64,000 nt of DNA from Actinomadura harenae (GTDB lineage Bacteria; Actinomycetota; Actinomycetes; Streptosporangiales; Streptosporangiaceae). Below the pieces are notes generated by a model that did not search any database, was not told the origin of the DNA, and saw only the letters and a list, made by a program, of their open reading frames with translations. Below, piece by piece: positions 50,555-59,729 of this stretch; position 1 is the first letter of the stretch; every line of letters begins with the position of its first letter. The position numbers and the translations under genes are program-made. The stretch spans positions 1 to 64,000 of the forward strand of contig NZ_RFFG01000008.1 of assembly GCF_003696215.1 (NCBI RefSeq), given 5' to 3'.

Positions 50555-51255
50555 CACGGGCTTCCTGGGGTGATGAGGCCCGTCTCGTAGGCGACGATGA
50601 TCGCCTGGGCGCGGTCGCGGAGGTCGAGCTTGGACAGGATGCGGGCGACGTGGGTCTTCACGGTCGCCTCGCTCAGGTGCAGGTCGGCGGCGAGTTCGGC
50701 GTTGGTGCGCCCGCGGGCGAGCAGGCGCAGGACCTCGAGTTCGCGGCCGGTCAGCGGGGACAGGTCCCGGTGCAGGGCGGACGCGTCCTCGCGGGTCGCG
50801 AAGCGTTCCACCAGGCGGCGGGTGATGGTCGGCGCGAGCAGGGCGTCGCCGGTGCGGACGAGCCGGACGGCGGCGGCGAGGTGCTCGGGCGAGACGTCCT
50901 TGAGGAGGAAGCCGCTGGCCCCGGCGGCGAGCGCGGCGTAGACGTAGCGGTCGAGGTCGAAGGTCGTCAGCATGATCACGCGGGGCGGGTCGCCCGCGGC
51001 CAGGACGCGGCGGGCGGCGGTCAGGCCGTCCAGGACGGGCATCTGGATGTCCATCAGGACGACGTCGGGACGCAGCGCGCGGACGGCCTCGAGGGCGCGC
51101 GCCCCGTCCTCGGCCTCGGCGACCACGTCGATGCCCGCGGCGGTGAGGATCATGCCGAAGCCGGTGCGGACGAGCGCCTGGTCGTCCGCGATCACGACGC
51201 GGGGCGCGGCCCCCGGCCCTCCGGGCGCGCCCTCGGGCCCTGCGGGCGCGGTCAC
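50554..51255 (-). CDS. NarL-family response regulator
   Basis: The 233-residue protein has a full receiver (IADDQALVR, LMDIQMPVLDG, MLTTFD, GFLLKD) and a LuxR HTH (LTGRELEVLRLLARGRTNAELAADLHLSEATVKTHV). A Gly/Pro/Ala-rich extension of about 17 residues precedes the receiver. It starts at GTG overlapping the kinase stop by 4 nt. Its likely target is the divergent ABC transporter. Confidence 0.95.
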   Translation of the reverse strand: MTAPAGPEGAPGGPGAAPRVVIADDQALVRTGFGMILTAAGIDVVAEAEDGARALEAVRALRPDVVLMDIQMPVLDGLTAARRVLAAGDPPRVIMLTTFDLDRYVYAALAAGASGFLLKDVSPEHLAAAVRLVRTGDALLAPTITRRLVERFATREDASALHRDLSPLTGRELEVLRLLARGRTNAELAADLHLSEATVKTHVARILSKLDLRDRAQAIIVAYETGLITPGSP

Positions 51256-52577
51256 CGGGCCGCCGGGAAGGTCGCGTGGACGCGGTAGCCGCCTACGGCC
51301 CGGGGACCGTGCTCCAGGACGCCGCCGTACACGGCGACGCGTTCGCGCAGGCCGATGAGGCCGCGCCCGTTCCCCGCGTGGGACGTGGCGCTGCCGCCGG
51401 TGTCGGTGACCTCGATGGCCAGCCCGTCCGGGGAGTGCGCGACGACGATGCCGACGCGCGCTCCGGCGGCGTGCTTGACGGTGTTGGTGAGCGCCTCCTG
51501 GACGACCCGGTACGCGGCCAGGTCCTTGCCCTCGGGCAGGTCGGACGGGGCGCCGGTGACGACGAGCTCGACCTGGACGCCGGTCGCGCGGACGCGGTCG
51601 GCGAGGGCCGGAACCTGCGCGAGGCCGGGACGCGGCGCGAGGTCGGCCTCCTCGGGCTCGCCGTCCATGGTGAGCAGGTTCATGACGTGCCGGAGCTCGG
51701 TCATCGCGGCGCGCCCGCCGGTCTCGACGGCGCGCATGGCGGTCTCCGCCCGGTCCGGGTCGTCCCGCAGGACCATGCGGGCCGCGCCCGCCTGAACCAC
51801 CATCACGCTCACATTGTGGGTCACGACGTCGTGGAGTTCCTGGGCGATGCGCGAGCGTTCGCGCTCGACGGCCCGGCGGGTGGCCGCCTCCTGCCGCGCC
51901 TCGACCTCGCGGACGCGCTGCTGCCAGGTGTGGACGGCGTTGGCGGCGAGGCCGACCGGGGTCAGCAGGAGGAACCCGAGCAGCCCCGGGCTCATCTGCG
52001 GCAGCAGCTCATGCCGGAACACGACGAGCAGCAGGAGGTCGAGGCCGGCCGTCGCGATCGCGGGCCTCTGGTGCGGGCTGTAGACGACGGCGCTGTAACC
52101 GGCGATGACGAGGGCCGCGAAGGTGTACGTGGGGTCCAGGTCCACGCGCAGGTGGTAGAGCAGGGCCCCCACCGACACGGCCCCGAGCGCGGCGAGGGGG
52201 TAGCGGCGGCGGACGGCGAGCGGCAGGGCGATCAGGAAGGCCAGCGCGTAGTGCCACCACAGCGAGGTCCCGGAGAGCGAGGTGTGCGACAGCTCCAGCA
52301 GGTGCGCGCCGCGCGGGATCGGCGGGGGCACCTGGGCGGCGGGGACGCCGCCCACCCCGTCCCCCTCGGGCGGGGCGGGGGGCACGGGAACGTTCCCCGG
52401 GCCGTCGCCGCTGGACGCGTCCAGCGTGACGCTCAGCAGTCCCGCCGCCAGGATGACGGCGAGCACCACGTCCGCCACGACGGCCCAGCGGGACGTGCGT
52501 GACGGCGGGTCCGGGGTCACCCGCGAGACGGCGTACCAGAGCGCGGCCCGGCGGTCGGTCAGGACGGTTCTGCTCAC
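51252..52577 (-). CDS. NarL-family sensor histidine kinase
   Basis: The protein of about 441 residues has about five or six transmembrane helices, with a Pro-rich extracellular loop (NVPVPPAPPEGDG ... QVPPPIPRG) between the first two. The HisKA_3 box is RSRIAQELHDVVTHNVSVM and the ATPase domain has VVQEALTNTVKHA and GNGRGLIGLRER. The loop may sense a peptide or envelope-active compound. The GTG at 52577 is chosen because residues before it are not kinase-like. It is divergent from the MacB/FtsX-type transporter, a common detoxification arrangement. Confidence 0.92.
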   Translation of the reverse strand: MSRTVLTDRRAALWYAVSRVTPDPPSRTSRWAVVADVVLAVILAAGLLSVTLDASSGDGPGNVPVPPAPPEGDGVGGVPAAQVPPPIPRGAHLLELSHTSLSGTSLWWHYALAFLIALPLAVRRRYPLAALGAVSVGALLYHLRVDLDPTYTFAALVIAGYSAVVYSPHQRPAIATAGLDLLLLVVFRHELLPQMSPGLLGFLLLTPVGLAANAVHTWQQRVREVEARQEAATRRAVERERSRIAQELHDVVTHNVSVMVVQAGAARMVLRDDPDRAETAMRAVETGGRAAMTELRHVMNLLTMDGEPEEADLAPRPGLAQVPALADRVRATGVQVELVVTGAPSDLPEGKDLAAYRVVQEALTNTVKHAAGARVGIVVAHSPDGLAIEVTDTGGSATSHAGNGRGLIGLRERVAVYGGVLEHGPRAVGGYRVHATFPAAR

Positions 52578-52779
52578 CGGACAACTATGACAAGCCGCCA
52601 GTTCACGGCACATCCTCCCGGCGACCCCCGCGGACCGCCGCGAGGCGTACATCGCGCGGATGACCCGCCGCGGGAGTCGTCCGCGCGGCCGACCCGATTC
52701 CATCAGCGCGGGCGACGCGCGACCCGCGTCCCTCTTCCTACCGTCGAGGCCGACCCCCCGAAGACGATGAGGAGACGCC

Positions 52780-53448
52780 GTGATCGAGATCCGCGCGGTG
52801 ACGAAGTCCTATGACGACGGCAGGCCGGCCCTGTCGGACCTGACGCTGACCGTGGAGCAGGGCGAGGCGCTGGCCGTGCTCGGCGCGTCCGGCAGCGGGA
52901 AGTCGACGCTGCTCAACCTGGTCGCGGGCCTCGACCGCCCGACCGACGGAACGGTCACGGTCGCCGGGACGCGGGTGGACGACCTGTCCGAGACCGCCCT
53001 CGCCAGGTACCGGCGGGCGCGGGTCGGGATGGTGTTCCAGTTCTTCAACCTCCTGGACGATCTGACCGTCATCGACAACGTCCTGCTGCCCGCGCAGCTG
53101 TCCCGGGTGCCGCGCCGCGAGGCCCGCGACCGCGCCGAGGAACTGCTCGGCAAGCTCGGGATCTTCCGGCATGCCAAGGTGTTCCCCGGACGGCTGTCGG
53201 GCGGCGAGCGGCAGCGCGTCGCGGTCGCCCGCGCCCTGATGAACCGGCCGCCGCTGCTGCTCGCGGACGAGCCGACCGGCGCGCTCGACACGGCGTCCGC
53301 CGCCGACGTCCGGGACCTGCTGACCACGCTGAACGCCGAGGGCCAGACGATGCTGCTGGTCACGCACGACACCGCGCTCGCCGACGCGTGCGCGACCCGG
53401 ACGATCGAGCTGGCCGACGGCCGCATCACGCGGATGGTGAGCCGGTGA
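52780..53448 (+). CDS. MacB/LolD-type ABC ATPase
   Basis: The 222-residue NBD has Walker A GASGSGKSTLL, Q-loop MVFQFFNLL, signature LSGGERQRVAVARAL and Walker B LLLADEPTGALDT, typical of the MacB/LolD subfamily. The GTG has AGGAG upstream. It overlaps the permease by 4 nt. Confidence 0.96.
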   Translation: MIEIRAVTKSYDDGRPALSDLTLTVEQGEALAVLGASGSGKSTLLNLVAGLDRPTDGTVTVAGTRVDDLSETALARYRRARVGMVFQFFNLLDDLTVIDNVLLPAQLSRVPRREARDRAEELLGKLGIFRHAKVFPGRLSGGERQRVAVARALMNRPPLLLADEPTGALDTASAADVRDLLTTLNAEGQTMLLVTHDTALADACATRTIELADGRITRMVSR

Positions 53449-55913
53449 GCGCGCTCGGCGGGATCGTCCGCTCGGGCGTGGCGCGCAAGCGGGTGCAGAC
53501 GCTGGTGCTGACGCTGACGACGATGCTGGCGGTGACCGCGTCCGTCCTGGCGATGGGGCTGATCACCGCGTCGCAGGGGCCGTTCGACCACGCCTTCGCC
53601 AGGCAGCACGGCGCGCAGCTGACCGCCCGGTTCGACGGGAACCGCGCCACGCCGGACCAACTCGCCGCGACCGTCCGCGCGTCCGGGGTGACGGCGGCCG
53701 CCGGGCCGTTCGCGGTGCTGACGCTCCGCCCGTCCTTCGTCGAGGACGCCGACCCCGACCCGGCCGCGCCGCTCGCTCCCCCGATGACCATCGCCGGACG
53801 CCCCCGGCCGGACGGCCCCGTGGACGACGTCGACCTCGTCCAGGGCCGGTGGGCGACGGCGCCGGGCGAGATCGTCCTCGACTTCGACGGCGCGCCGGTC
53901 CCCGTCGGCCACAAGGTCGCGTTCACGCAGGTGCCGGGCCGTCCGACGCTCACCGTCGTCGGACGCGCCCGCTCGATCGGACGCAGCGCCGACGCGTGGG
54001 TCGCGCCCGCGGAGGTTCCGTCCCTGACCTCGCGCACCCCCGAGTACCAGATGCTCTACCGGTTCAAGCACGCGGCGACCGACGCGCAGGTGTCGGCGGG
54101 CAAGGCCGCCGTCGCCGCGGCCGCGCCGCGCGGCGCGCTGACGGGCACGGGCTCCTACCTGTCGATCCGGCACGCCGCGCAGCGGGAGACCGCGACGTTC
54201 GTGCCGTTCATCGTGGCGTTCGGGATCCTCGCGCTCGTGATGTCGGTGCTGACGATCGGCGTCGTGGTGAACGCGGCCGTCGCCGCCGCGACGCACCGGA
54301 TCGGCGTGCTGAAGTCGCTCGGCTTCACGCCCGCGCAGGTCGTCACCGGGTACGTGGGGAAGGCGCTGATCCCCGCGGCGATCGGGACGGGGCTCGGCGT
54401 CGTGTTCGGGAACCTGCTGGCGATCCCGACGCTGCGCCAGGAGGCCACCGCCTACCAGGCCGGGGCGCAGACGACGGTCGCGCCGTGGATCGACGTCGCG
54501 GTGCCCGTCCTCGCGCTCGCCGCGGTCGCGCTCACGGCGCTGGTGCCCGCGCTCCGCGCCGGACGGCTCCGCGCGGCCGAGGCGATCGCGGTCGGCCGCG
54601 CGCCGCGTCCCGGCCGGGGACGGGCGGTCCGCCGCGTCCTCGGCGGGCTGCCGCTGTCGCGCCCGCTGGCGCTCGGGCTCGCCGCGCCGTTCGCCCGTCC
54701 GGCGCGGTCGGTGGCGATGGGCCTGGCGCTGATGCTCGGCACGGCGTCGGTCGCGTTCGGCGTCGGTCTCGCACTGTCGCTGAACGGCATCCAGAACGGC
54801 ATCGACCGGAACGAGCCCGGAGCCGTCATCGCCCACACCGTCGCGATGGACGGCCCGGGCGGCGCACCGCCCGCCCCACCGGCCCCGGGCCCCACACAGG
54901 ACTCGACCGCGTCGCAGGGGCCCGCGTCCGCGAAGCCGCACCCGCACCGGACCACGGCGCTGGGCGGGGGGCCGCGGAAGCCCGCCGACCGGGACGCGGT
55001 CGCCCGGCTCATCGAGGCGCAGCCGGGCACCGGCCGGTACTTCAGCACGTCCGACACGCGGATCGGCCTCTCCGGTCTGACCACGGCCGTCCCGCTCGTC
55101 GCCTACACCGGGGACGCGTCGTGGGGCGCCCTCCAGATGGTCTCCGGACGCTGGTTCCACGGCGCGGGCGAGGCGGTCGTGCCGTCCGGGCTGCTGAAGG
55201 CGACCGGCACGCGGGTCGGCGACACCCTCACGCTGACCAACGCGGGACGGACGGCCGGGGTCCGGATCGTCGGCGAGGTCCTCTCGACGCGCAACGACGG
55301 CATGGACGTGATGACCGACGCGGCGTCCGTCGCCGCCCTCGGCGTGCGCTTCGACACGGGGATGACCGAGTTCCAGATCGACCCGAGGCACGGCACCGAC
55401 ACGCAGTCCTACGCCACCGCGCTGAACACCGCGCTGGCGAAGATCGGCGCGTCCGCCCGGCCGAACGACGGCCCGCACCTGAGCACCACCGTCGTCGCCA
55501 TGGACGCCCTCGCCGGGACGATGACGCTGCTGCTCGTCACGGTGGCCGGGCTCGGCGTGCTCAACACCGTCGTGCTGGACACCCGCGAGCGGGTGCGCGA
55601 CCTCGGCATCATGAAGGCGCTCGGGATGGCGCCGCGGGAGGTCGTCGCCATGATCGTCACGACGGTCGGGGCGGTCGGGGTGTGCTTCGCGGCGGCGGGG
55701 ATCCCGATCGGCATGGCGCTGCACGCGGCCGTCCTGCCGCTGATGGGGAAGGCCGCCGGGACCGGCATCCCGGCCGCCGACACGGCCGTCTTCCACCTGC
55801 CGCTACTGGGCGCCCTGCTGCTCGGCGGCGTGCTCATCGCGGTCGCGGGCGCGCTGCTGCCCGCCGGATGGGCCGCCCGGACCCGCACGTCCACCGCGCT
55901 GCGCACCGAGTGA
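53445..55913 (+). CDS. FtsX-like ABC permease
   Basis: The 822-residue permease has two FtsX modules: an N-terminal membrane helix (LVLTLTTMLAVTASVLAMGLI), a MacB-like periplasmic domain, three helices near residues 245-375, then a second set (VAMGLALMLGTASVAFGVGLAL, a second large extracytoplasmic domain with a Pro/Ser/His-rich insert, and three final helices with LGIMKALGMAPREV). It works with the preceding ATPase in mechanotransmission-type export or resistance, probably controlled by the divergent two-component system. Confidence 0.94.
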   Translation: MSALGGIVRSGVARKRVQTLVLTLTTMLAVTASVLAMGLITASQGPFDHAFARQHGAQLTARFDGNRATPDQLAATVRASGVTAAAGPFAVLTLRPSFVEDADPDPAAPLAPPMTIAGRPRPDGPVDDVDLVQGRWATAPGEIVLDFDGAPVPVGHKVAFTQVPGRPTLTVVGRARSIGRSADAWVAPAEVPSLTSRTPEYQMLYRFKHAATDAQVSAGKAAVAAAAPRGALTGTGSYLSIRHAAQRETATFVPFIVAFGILALVMSVLTIGVVVNAAVAAATHRIGVLKSLGFTPAQVVTGYVGKALIPAAIGTGLGVVFGNLLAIPTLRQEATAYQAGAQTTVAPWIDVAVPVLALAAVALTALVPALRAGRLRAAEAIAVGRAPRPGRGRAVRRVLGGLPLSRPLALGLAAPFARPARSVAMGLALMLGTASVAFGVGLALSLNGIQNGIDRNEPGAVIAHTVAMDGPGGAPPAPPAPGPTQDSTASQGPASAKPHPHRTTALGGGPRKPADRDAVARLIEAQPGTGRYFSTSDTRIGLSGLTTAVPLVAYTGDASWGALQMVSGRWFHGAGEAVVPSGLLKATGTRVGDTLTLTNAGRTAGVRIVGEVLSTRNDGMDVMTDAASVAALGVRFDTGMTEFQIDPRHGTDTQSYATALNTALAKIGASARPNDGPHLSTTVVAMDALAGTMTLLLVTVAGLGVLNTVVLDTRERVRDLGIMKALGMAPREVVAMIVTTVGAVGVCFAAAGIPIGMALHAAVLPLMGKAAGTGIPAADTAVFHLPLLGALLLGGVLIAVAGALLPAGWAARTRTSTALRTE

Positions 55914-55924
55914 GCCGCGCCGGA

Positions 55925-55964
55925 ACACGGCGCGGGAACTCTGCGTGGGCACACGGCGCGGGAA
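55925..55964. repeat. 14-bp direct repeat
   Basis: ACACGGCGCGGGAA occurs at 55925-55938 and 55951-55964, with a third degraded copy (GCGCAGGAACTC) following, in the gap after the permease gene. Confidence 0.7.
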
Positions 55965-56006
55965 GACAGCGCAGGAACTCAGCGGGGACGCCGCGCACCG
56001 CACGGC

Positions 56007-56237
56007 TCAGGGCCAGCGGTGCGCGGCGTCCGCGCCGGGGAGGTGGGGCGGGAGGTAGCACATGGTGGTCACGTGCTCGTCCTTGCAGGCCAGGCACAGG
56101 TAGGTGCGGTGGCCGCGCAGGCCCCGGCCCCGTTCCAGGCACGGCGGGCAGCCGCACGGGGACCAGCCGACGATCACGCGGCCGGGCCCCAGGCGGTGCC
56201 CGCGCGGGCACAGGAAGGGCACGTGCTCGGTCGTCAC
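56007..56237 (-). CDS. Small Cys-rich (zinc-ribbon-like) hypothetical protein
   Basis: The 76-residue protein contains CPRGH, CGCPPC, CLACKDEH and a final Cys, a pattern that suggests one or two structural zinc sites. A TAGAGT box (56250-56245) lies 7 nt before the GTG at 56237, so it is probably leaderless; an upstream in-frame GTG at 56246 overlaps that box. I do not recognise the family. It could be a small nucleic-acid- or protein-binding adaptor. Confidence 0.65.
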   Translation of the reverse strand: MTTEHVPFLCPRGHRLGPGRVIVGWSPCGCPPCLERGRGLRGHRTYLCLACKDEHVTTMCYLPPHLPGADAAHRWP

Positions 56238-56275
56238 ACCGAGCACTCTAATCGAACATATGAGCGAAAACGCCA

Positions 56276-56311
56276 GAACACCGGCACGGCCCGACCGCCG
56301 TGCCGGTGTTC
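56276..56311 (-). terminator. Terminator of the DinB-like gene
   Basis: A perfect 14-bp stem GAACACCGGCACGG with its complement and an 8-nt loop, beyond the stop at 56341 in the leftward direction. Confidence 0.8.
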
Positions 56312-56340
56312 CGTTCAGGATCGGCCGGGGCCGGCCGGGG

Positions 56341-56919
56341 TCAGCGGGTCCAGTCCGGGTCGCGGCCCGACAGGGCCAGCGCCCGCGCGAACACCGGCGC
56401 CGCCGGGTCGATCTCCACCGGGTCGGCGAACCCGTCGTACTGCCGGTAGATCTCGGCGTTCTCCTCGACCACCGTCAGGACGAACGCGGCGGCCTCGTCC
56501 GAGATCGCGAACTCCTGCCCCGTGGACGCCGCGACGTCCCAGCCGTGCACGGCCATCTCCTTGATCACCATGCCCGCGATGTCCTTCGCCGGGACGGACA
56601 TCTCCCCGAGGTCGATGTCCCCCTCCCACACCGCCGGGTCGGCCCAGGCGGCGACGGCCCGGTCGAGCTGCGCGGCGTACGCGACGGCCCAGTCCGGGTC
56701 GGCGGTGAAGTCGCGCTCGGTCAGCTCGTCCGGCAGGGCCTCACGCCGCGCGCGGTGCTCCAGGCCGTGCGAGGTGTACAGGACCCAGTGGTTCACCAGC
56801 GTCCGCAGGTCGAAGTCGGCGCAGGTCGTCGTGGTGTCCCAGCGGTCCGCCCGGACGCCCCGGGCCACGCGCGCGGCCTCGGCGGCGCATTCCTTCATGT
56901 GAGAGTGCAGGTCCTTCAT
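56341..56919 (-). CDS. TIGR03086/DinB-like metal-binding protein
   Basis: The 192-residue helical protein matches the mycothiol-dependent maleylpyruvate isomerase/DinB superfamily. It has the N-terminal helix HSHMKECAAEAARVARGV, CADFDLRTLVNHWVLYTSHGLEHR with candidate His ligands, and IKEMAVHGWDVAASTGQEF with the last His. TAGCGT (56932-56927) lies 7 nt before the ATG, indicating a leaderless message divergent from an AraC regulator. Thiol or metal chemistry is typical of the family; the substrate is unknown. Confidence 0.85.
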   Translation of the reverse strand: MKDLHSHMKECAAEAARVARGVRADRWDTTTTCADFDLRTLVNHWVLYTSHGLEHRARREALPDELTERDFTADPDWAVAYAAQLDRAVAAWADPAVWEGDIDLGEMSVPAKDIAGMVIKEMAVHGWDVAASTGQEFAISDEAAAFVLTVVEENAEIYRQYDGFADPVEIDPAAPVFARALALSGRDPDWTR

Positions 56920-56985
56920 GACGACCACGCTAAGGGCCCGCCACCTCCCGGTTCTTGGAGATTCGCGCCAGCTAGGGTGGTGTCC

Positions 56986-57804
56986 GTGGAGAACGCGGCA
57001 CCCTGCGACAGCGAGGCCCCCAGCGAGGGCGTGGCGCGCGGCGTCCTGTACCCGGGACGGCAGGTGGAGGCCGTCGTGACCGGGCGGCACGCCCCGTCCG
57101 GCGAGGCCGCCCGGTTCGTCGAGCTGTACTGGCACGTGCGCTGGCGGGTGGACGAGCCGCAGGACAGCAAGGTCCTGTCCTACCCGAGCGTCCACCTGGT
57201 GTTCGAGGAGCCGGAGCCCCTGGTCTACGGGGTCGTCCGCGACCTGTTCGTGCGGCGGCTCGAGGGCGAGGGGCAGGTGCTCGGCGTGAAGTTCCGTCCC
57301 GGCTGCTTCCGTCCCTTCCTGGACGGCCCGGTGAGCGCGCTCGCCGACCGCGTCGTCCCGGCCGCCGAGATCTTCGGCCCCGAGGTCGCCGAAGCCGGAC
57401 GGGACGTCCTCGCGCACCGGGAGACCGCCGATCTCGCCGTCCCGGCCGAGAGGTTCCTGCTCGACCGCCTGCCCGAGCCCGACCCGGTGGCGGACGAGGT
57501 CGCCGGGATGGTCGACCGGCTCATCGCGCGGCCGGACCTGTTCCGCGTCGACCAGGCCGCCGGGGTCCTGGGCGTCTCGACCCGCACGCTCCAGCGGCTG
57601 TTCGCCGAGTACGTCGGCGTGAGCCCCAAGTGGGTGATGCGCCGCGCCCGGCTCCACGAGGCCGCGACCCGCGCGGACGCGGGCGACGCCGTCGACTGGG
57701 CCGCGCTCGCCGCGGACCTCGGCTACTTCGACCAGGCCCACCTGGTCCGCGACTTCACCGCGACGGTCGGCGTCCCGCCCGCCCGCTACGCCCGCAGCGC
57801 CTGA
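56986..57804 (+). CDS. AraC-family transcriptional regulator
   Basis: The 272-residue protein has an N-terminal sensing domain of the DUF6597 type (FVELYWHVRWRVDEP, YPSVHLVFEEPEPLVYGV, VLGVKFRPGCFRPFL) and a C-terminal AraC double HTH (FRVDQAAGVLGVSTRTLQRLFAEYVGVSPKWVMRRARLHEA, AALAADLGYFDQAHLVRDF). TAGGGT (56973-56978) is 7 nt before the GTG at 56986, so it is leaderless. It is divergent from the DinB-like gene with 66 bp between, which it may control. Confidence 0.92.
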   Translation: MENAAPCDSEAPSEGVARGVLYPGRQVEAVVTGRHAPSGEAARFVELYWHVRWRVDEPQDSKVLSYPSVHLVFEEPEPLVYGVVRDLFVRRLEGEGQVLGVKFRPGCFRPFLDGPVSALADRVVPAAEIFGPEVAEAGRDVLAHRETADLAVPAERFLLDRLPEPDPVADEVAGMVDRLIARPDLFRVDQAAGVLGVSTRTLQRLFAEYVGVSPKWVMRRARLHEAATRADAGDAVDWAALAADLGYFDQAHLVRDFTATVGVPPARYARSA

Positions 57805-57857
57805 CCACTCCCACCGACCGACCAGAGCCGCCCGACCACGATTCGCAAGGGGGACGC

Positions 57858-58451
57858 ATGGCCCGAGCGGGGCTGACCGTCGACAAGATCGTCCAGGCGG
57901 CGGCGGAGATGGCCGACGAGCGGGGCATCGAGAACGTGACGGTCTCGGCGCTCGCGCGCCGGTTCGACGTCCGGGACGCGAGCCTCTACTCGCACATCCG
58001 GAGCCTCGCCGACCTGCGCCGCCGCGTCGCGCTCCAGGCGGGCGACGAGCAGGCCGAGCGGATCGCCGACGCCGTCGCCGGACGCGCCGGACGCGACGCC
58101 CTGGTCGCGTTCGCCGACGCCTACCGCGACTACGCCCGCGACCATCCCGGCCGCTACGCCGCCATGCAGATCCCCGTCGATCCGAACATCGCGAAGGACA
58201 AGGCGGACGACCCGCCGAAGGATCCAGCGAAGGGATCGCGGGGCGTCGAGGTCACGGCCGCGATGATGCGCGCCTACGACCTGCCCGACCCCGACCTCAC
58301 CGACGCCGTCCGGCTGCTGCGCAGCACCTTCCACGGGTTCATCTCCCTGGAGGCGAACGGCGCGTTCGGGCATCCGCGCAGCGTGCAGGCGTCCTGGGAG
58401 AAGGCCCTGGAGGCCCTCCACCAGCTGCTCTCCACCTGGCCGAAAGGCTGA
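57858..58451 (+). CDS. TetR-family transcriptional regulator
   Basis: The 197-residue protein has an N-terminal HTH (VDKIVQAAAEMADERGIENVTVSALARRFDVRDASLYSHIRSLADLRRRVA) and a TetR_C_33/WHG-type ligand domain (LLRSTFHGFISLEANGAFGHP). AAGGGGGAC precedes the ATG. It follows the AraC gene by 53 bp in the same direction and could be cotranscribed. Confidence 0.94.
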   Translation: MARAGLTVDKIVQAAAEMADERGIENVTVSALARRFDVRDASLYSHIRSLADLRRRVALQAGDEQAERIADAVAGRAGRDALVAFADAYRDYARDHPGRYAAMQIPVDPNIAKDKADDPPKDPAKGSRGVEVTAAMMRAYDLPDPDLTDAVRLLRSTFHGFISLEANGAFGHPRSVQASWEKALEALHQLLSTWPKG

Positions 58452-58474
58452 AGGGCCGAAGGGCTGAAGAAAGA

Positions 58475-58509
58475 CCCGGCGCCGCGGCATGGCGTGCCGC
58501 GGCGCCGGG
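58475..58509. terminator. Terminator between TetR and polyprenyl synthase genes
   Basis: A perfect 15-bp stem CCCGGCGCCGCGGCA with its complement and a 5-nt loop lies between convergent genes. Confidence 0.8.
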
Positions 58510-58534
58510 CTCGTCAGGTGGTCTCAGTAGGTGA

Positions 58535-59674
58535 TCAGTGGTCCCGCGTGGTGACCAGGCCGGCGAGGTCGCGGAGGTGGTCGGCGGCGGCGCCCACCGG
58601 ACGGGACGCGTCGAGCTCCGCGAGGGCCTCGTCCACCAGTTCGGCGGCGCGGGCGCGCGCCCACTCGCGCCCGCCCGCGGCCTCGACGAGCTCCGCCGCG
58701 CGGACGCGTTCGGCGTCCCCGAGCGGACGGTCCTGGTGGTAGAGGGCGGCGAGCTCGCCTCCCGCCGCCGTGCCCGACGTCAGGGCCGCGACCACCGGCA
58801 GGGACTTCTTGCGGCTGCGCAGGTCGGAGTGCGCCGCCTTGCCGGTGGTGGCCGGGTCCCCCCAGATGCCGAGCAGGTCGTCCACGAGCTGGAAGGCCAG
58901 CCCGAGGCGGTGCCCGAACGCGGTGAGCCGGGCGGCCCGCTCCGCCGACCCGCCGCCGACGAGCGCGCCCAGCCCGCAGGACGCCCCGATCAGCGCGCCC
59001 GTCTTCCGGTCGGCCATCTGGACGCACTCGGCCAGGCCCACGTCCGACCGGCGCTCGAACGACATGTCGCTCGACTGCCCCTCGACCAGTTCCAGCACCG
59101 CGCGGGACAGCACGGCGACGCCCTCCCCCGGCCCGGCGAGCAGTTCGAGCGCGCGGGCGAGCAGCGCGTCCCCGGCGAGGATCGCCGCGCCCGCGCCGAA
59201 CACGTTCCACGCGGTCGGCCGGTGCCGCCGGGTGAGGTCGCCGTCCATCACGTCGTCGTGCAGGAGCGAGAAGTTGTGGACCAGCTCCACCGCGACGGCG
59301 GCGGGCAGCGCGGCCTGCGCCGTGCCGCCCACCGCCTCCGCGCACAGCAGCGTGAGCGCGGGCCGCAGCACCTTTCCCCCGTCCGCGCGGGCCGGCTCGC
59401 CCTCGGCGTCCTCCCAGCCGAAGTGGTACGCCGCGATCCGGGCCATCGAGTCCGGCATGGTCCGGACGGCCTCCCGCAACCCGGGGTCGATCAGGTCCCG
59501 GGCCCAGGTGAGCGTCCGCCCCGCCGACGACGATCCGGACGGCGCCGAAGGGTCGGCCGGGCCGGGCGGCCGCCGGGCGGCGGGCGGGGCGGGGCTCGAT
59601 GTCGCCTCGGTCGCGGACGGGACCGCTGGCACGGTCGCTGCGGCGCGCGTCGGCGCGGTGCGTCGGCGGGGCAC
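58535..59674 (-). CDS. Polyprenyl diphosphate synthase with disordered N-terminal extension, likely encapsulin cargo
   Basis: The 379-residue protein has a Pro/Ala/Ser/Arg-rich N-terminal segment of about 55 residues with no predicted fold. A trans-isoprenyl diphosphate synthase domain follows. Both aspartate-rich motifs are intact: LLHDDVMDGDLTRR (FARM) and QLVDDLLGIWGD (SARM), with GGKVLRPAL upstream for IPP binding. The GTG at 59674 has AGGAGG six nt upstream. It is the third gene of an operon with two Family 2B encapsulin shells, 55 bp after the second. In these systems the unstructured N terminus is the cargo-loading segment. Product chain length is not assignable. Confidence 0.92.
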   Translation of the reverse strand: MPRRRTAPTRAAATVPAVPSATEATSSPAPPAARRPPGPADPSAPSGSSSAGRTLTWARDLIDPGLREAVRTMPDSMARIAAYHFGWEDAEGEPARADGGKVLRPALTLLCAEAVGGTAQAALPAAVAVELVHNFSLLHDDVMDGDLTRRHRPTAWNVFGAGAAILAGDALLARALELLAGPGEGVAVLSRAVLELVEGQSSDMSFERRSDVGLAECVQMADRKTGALIGASCGLGALVGGGSAERAARLTAFGHRLGLAFQLVDDLLGIWGDPATTGKAAHSDLRSRKKSLPVVAALTSGTAAGGELAALYHQDRPLGDAERVRAAELVEAAGGREWARARAAELVDEALAELDASRPVGAAADHLRDLAGLVTTRDH

Positions 59675-59729
59675 TACGGCCTCCTGGTGAGGATGAGGGG
59701 GGAGGATGCGGGGGAAAGGGGAAGAGCGG

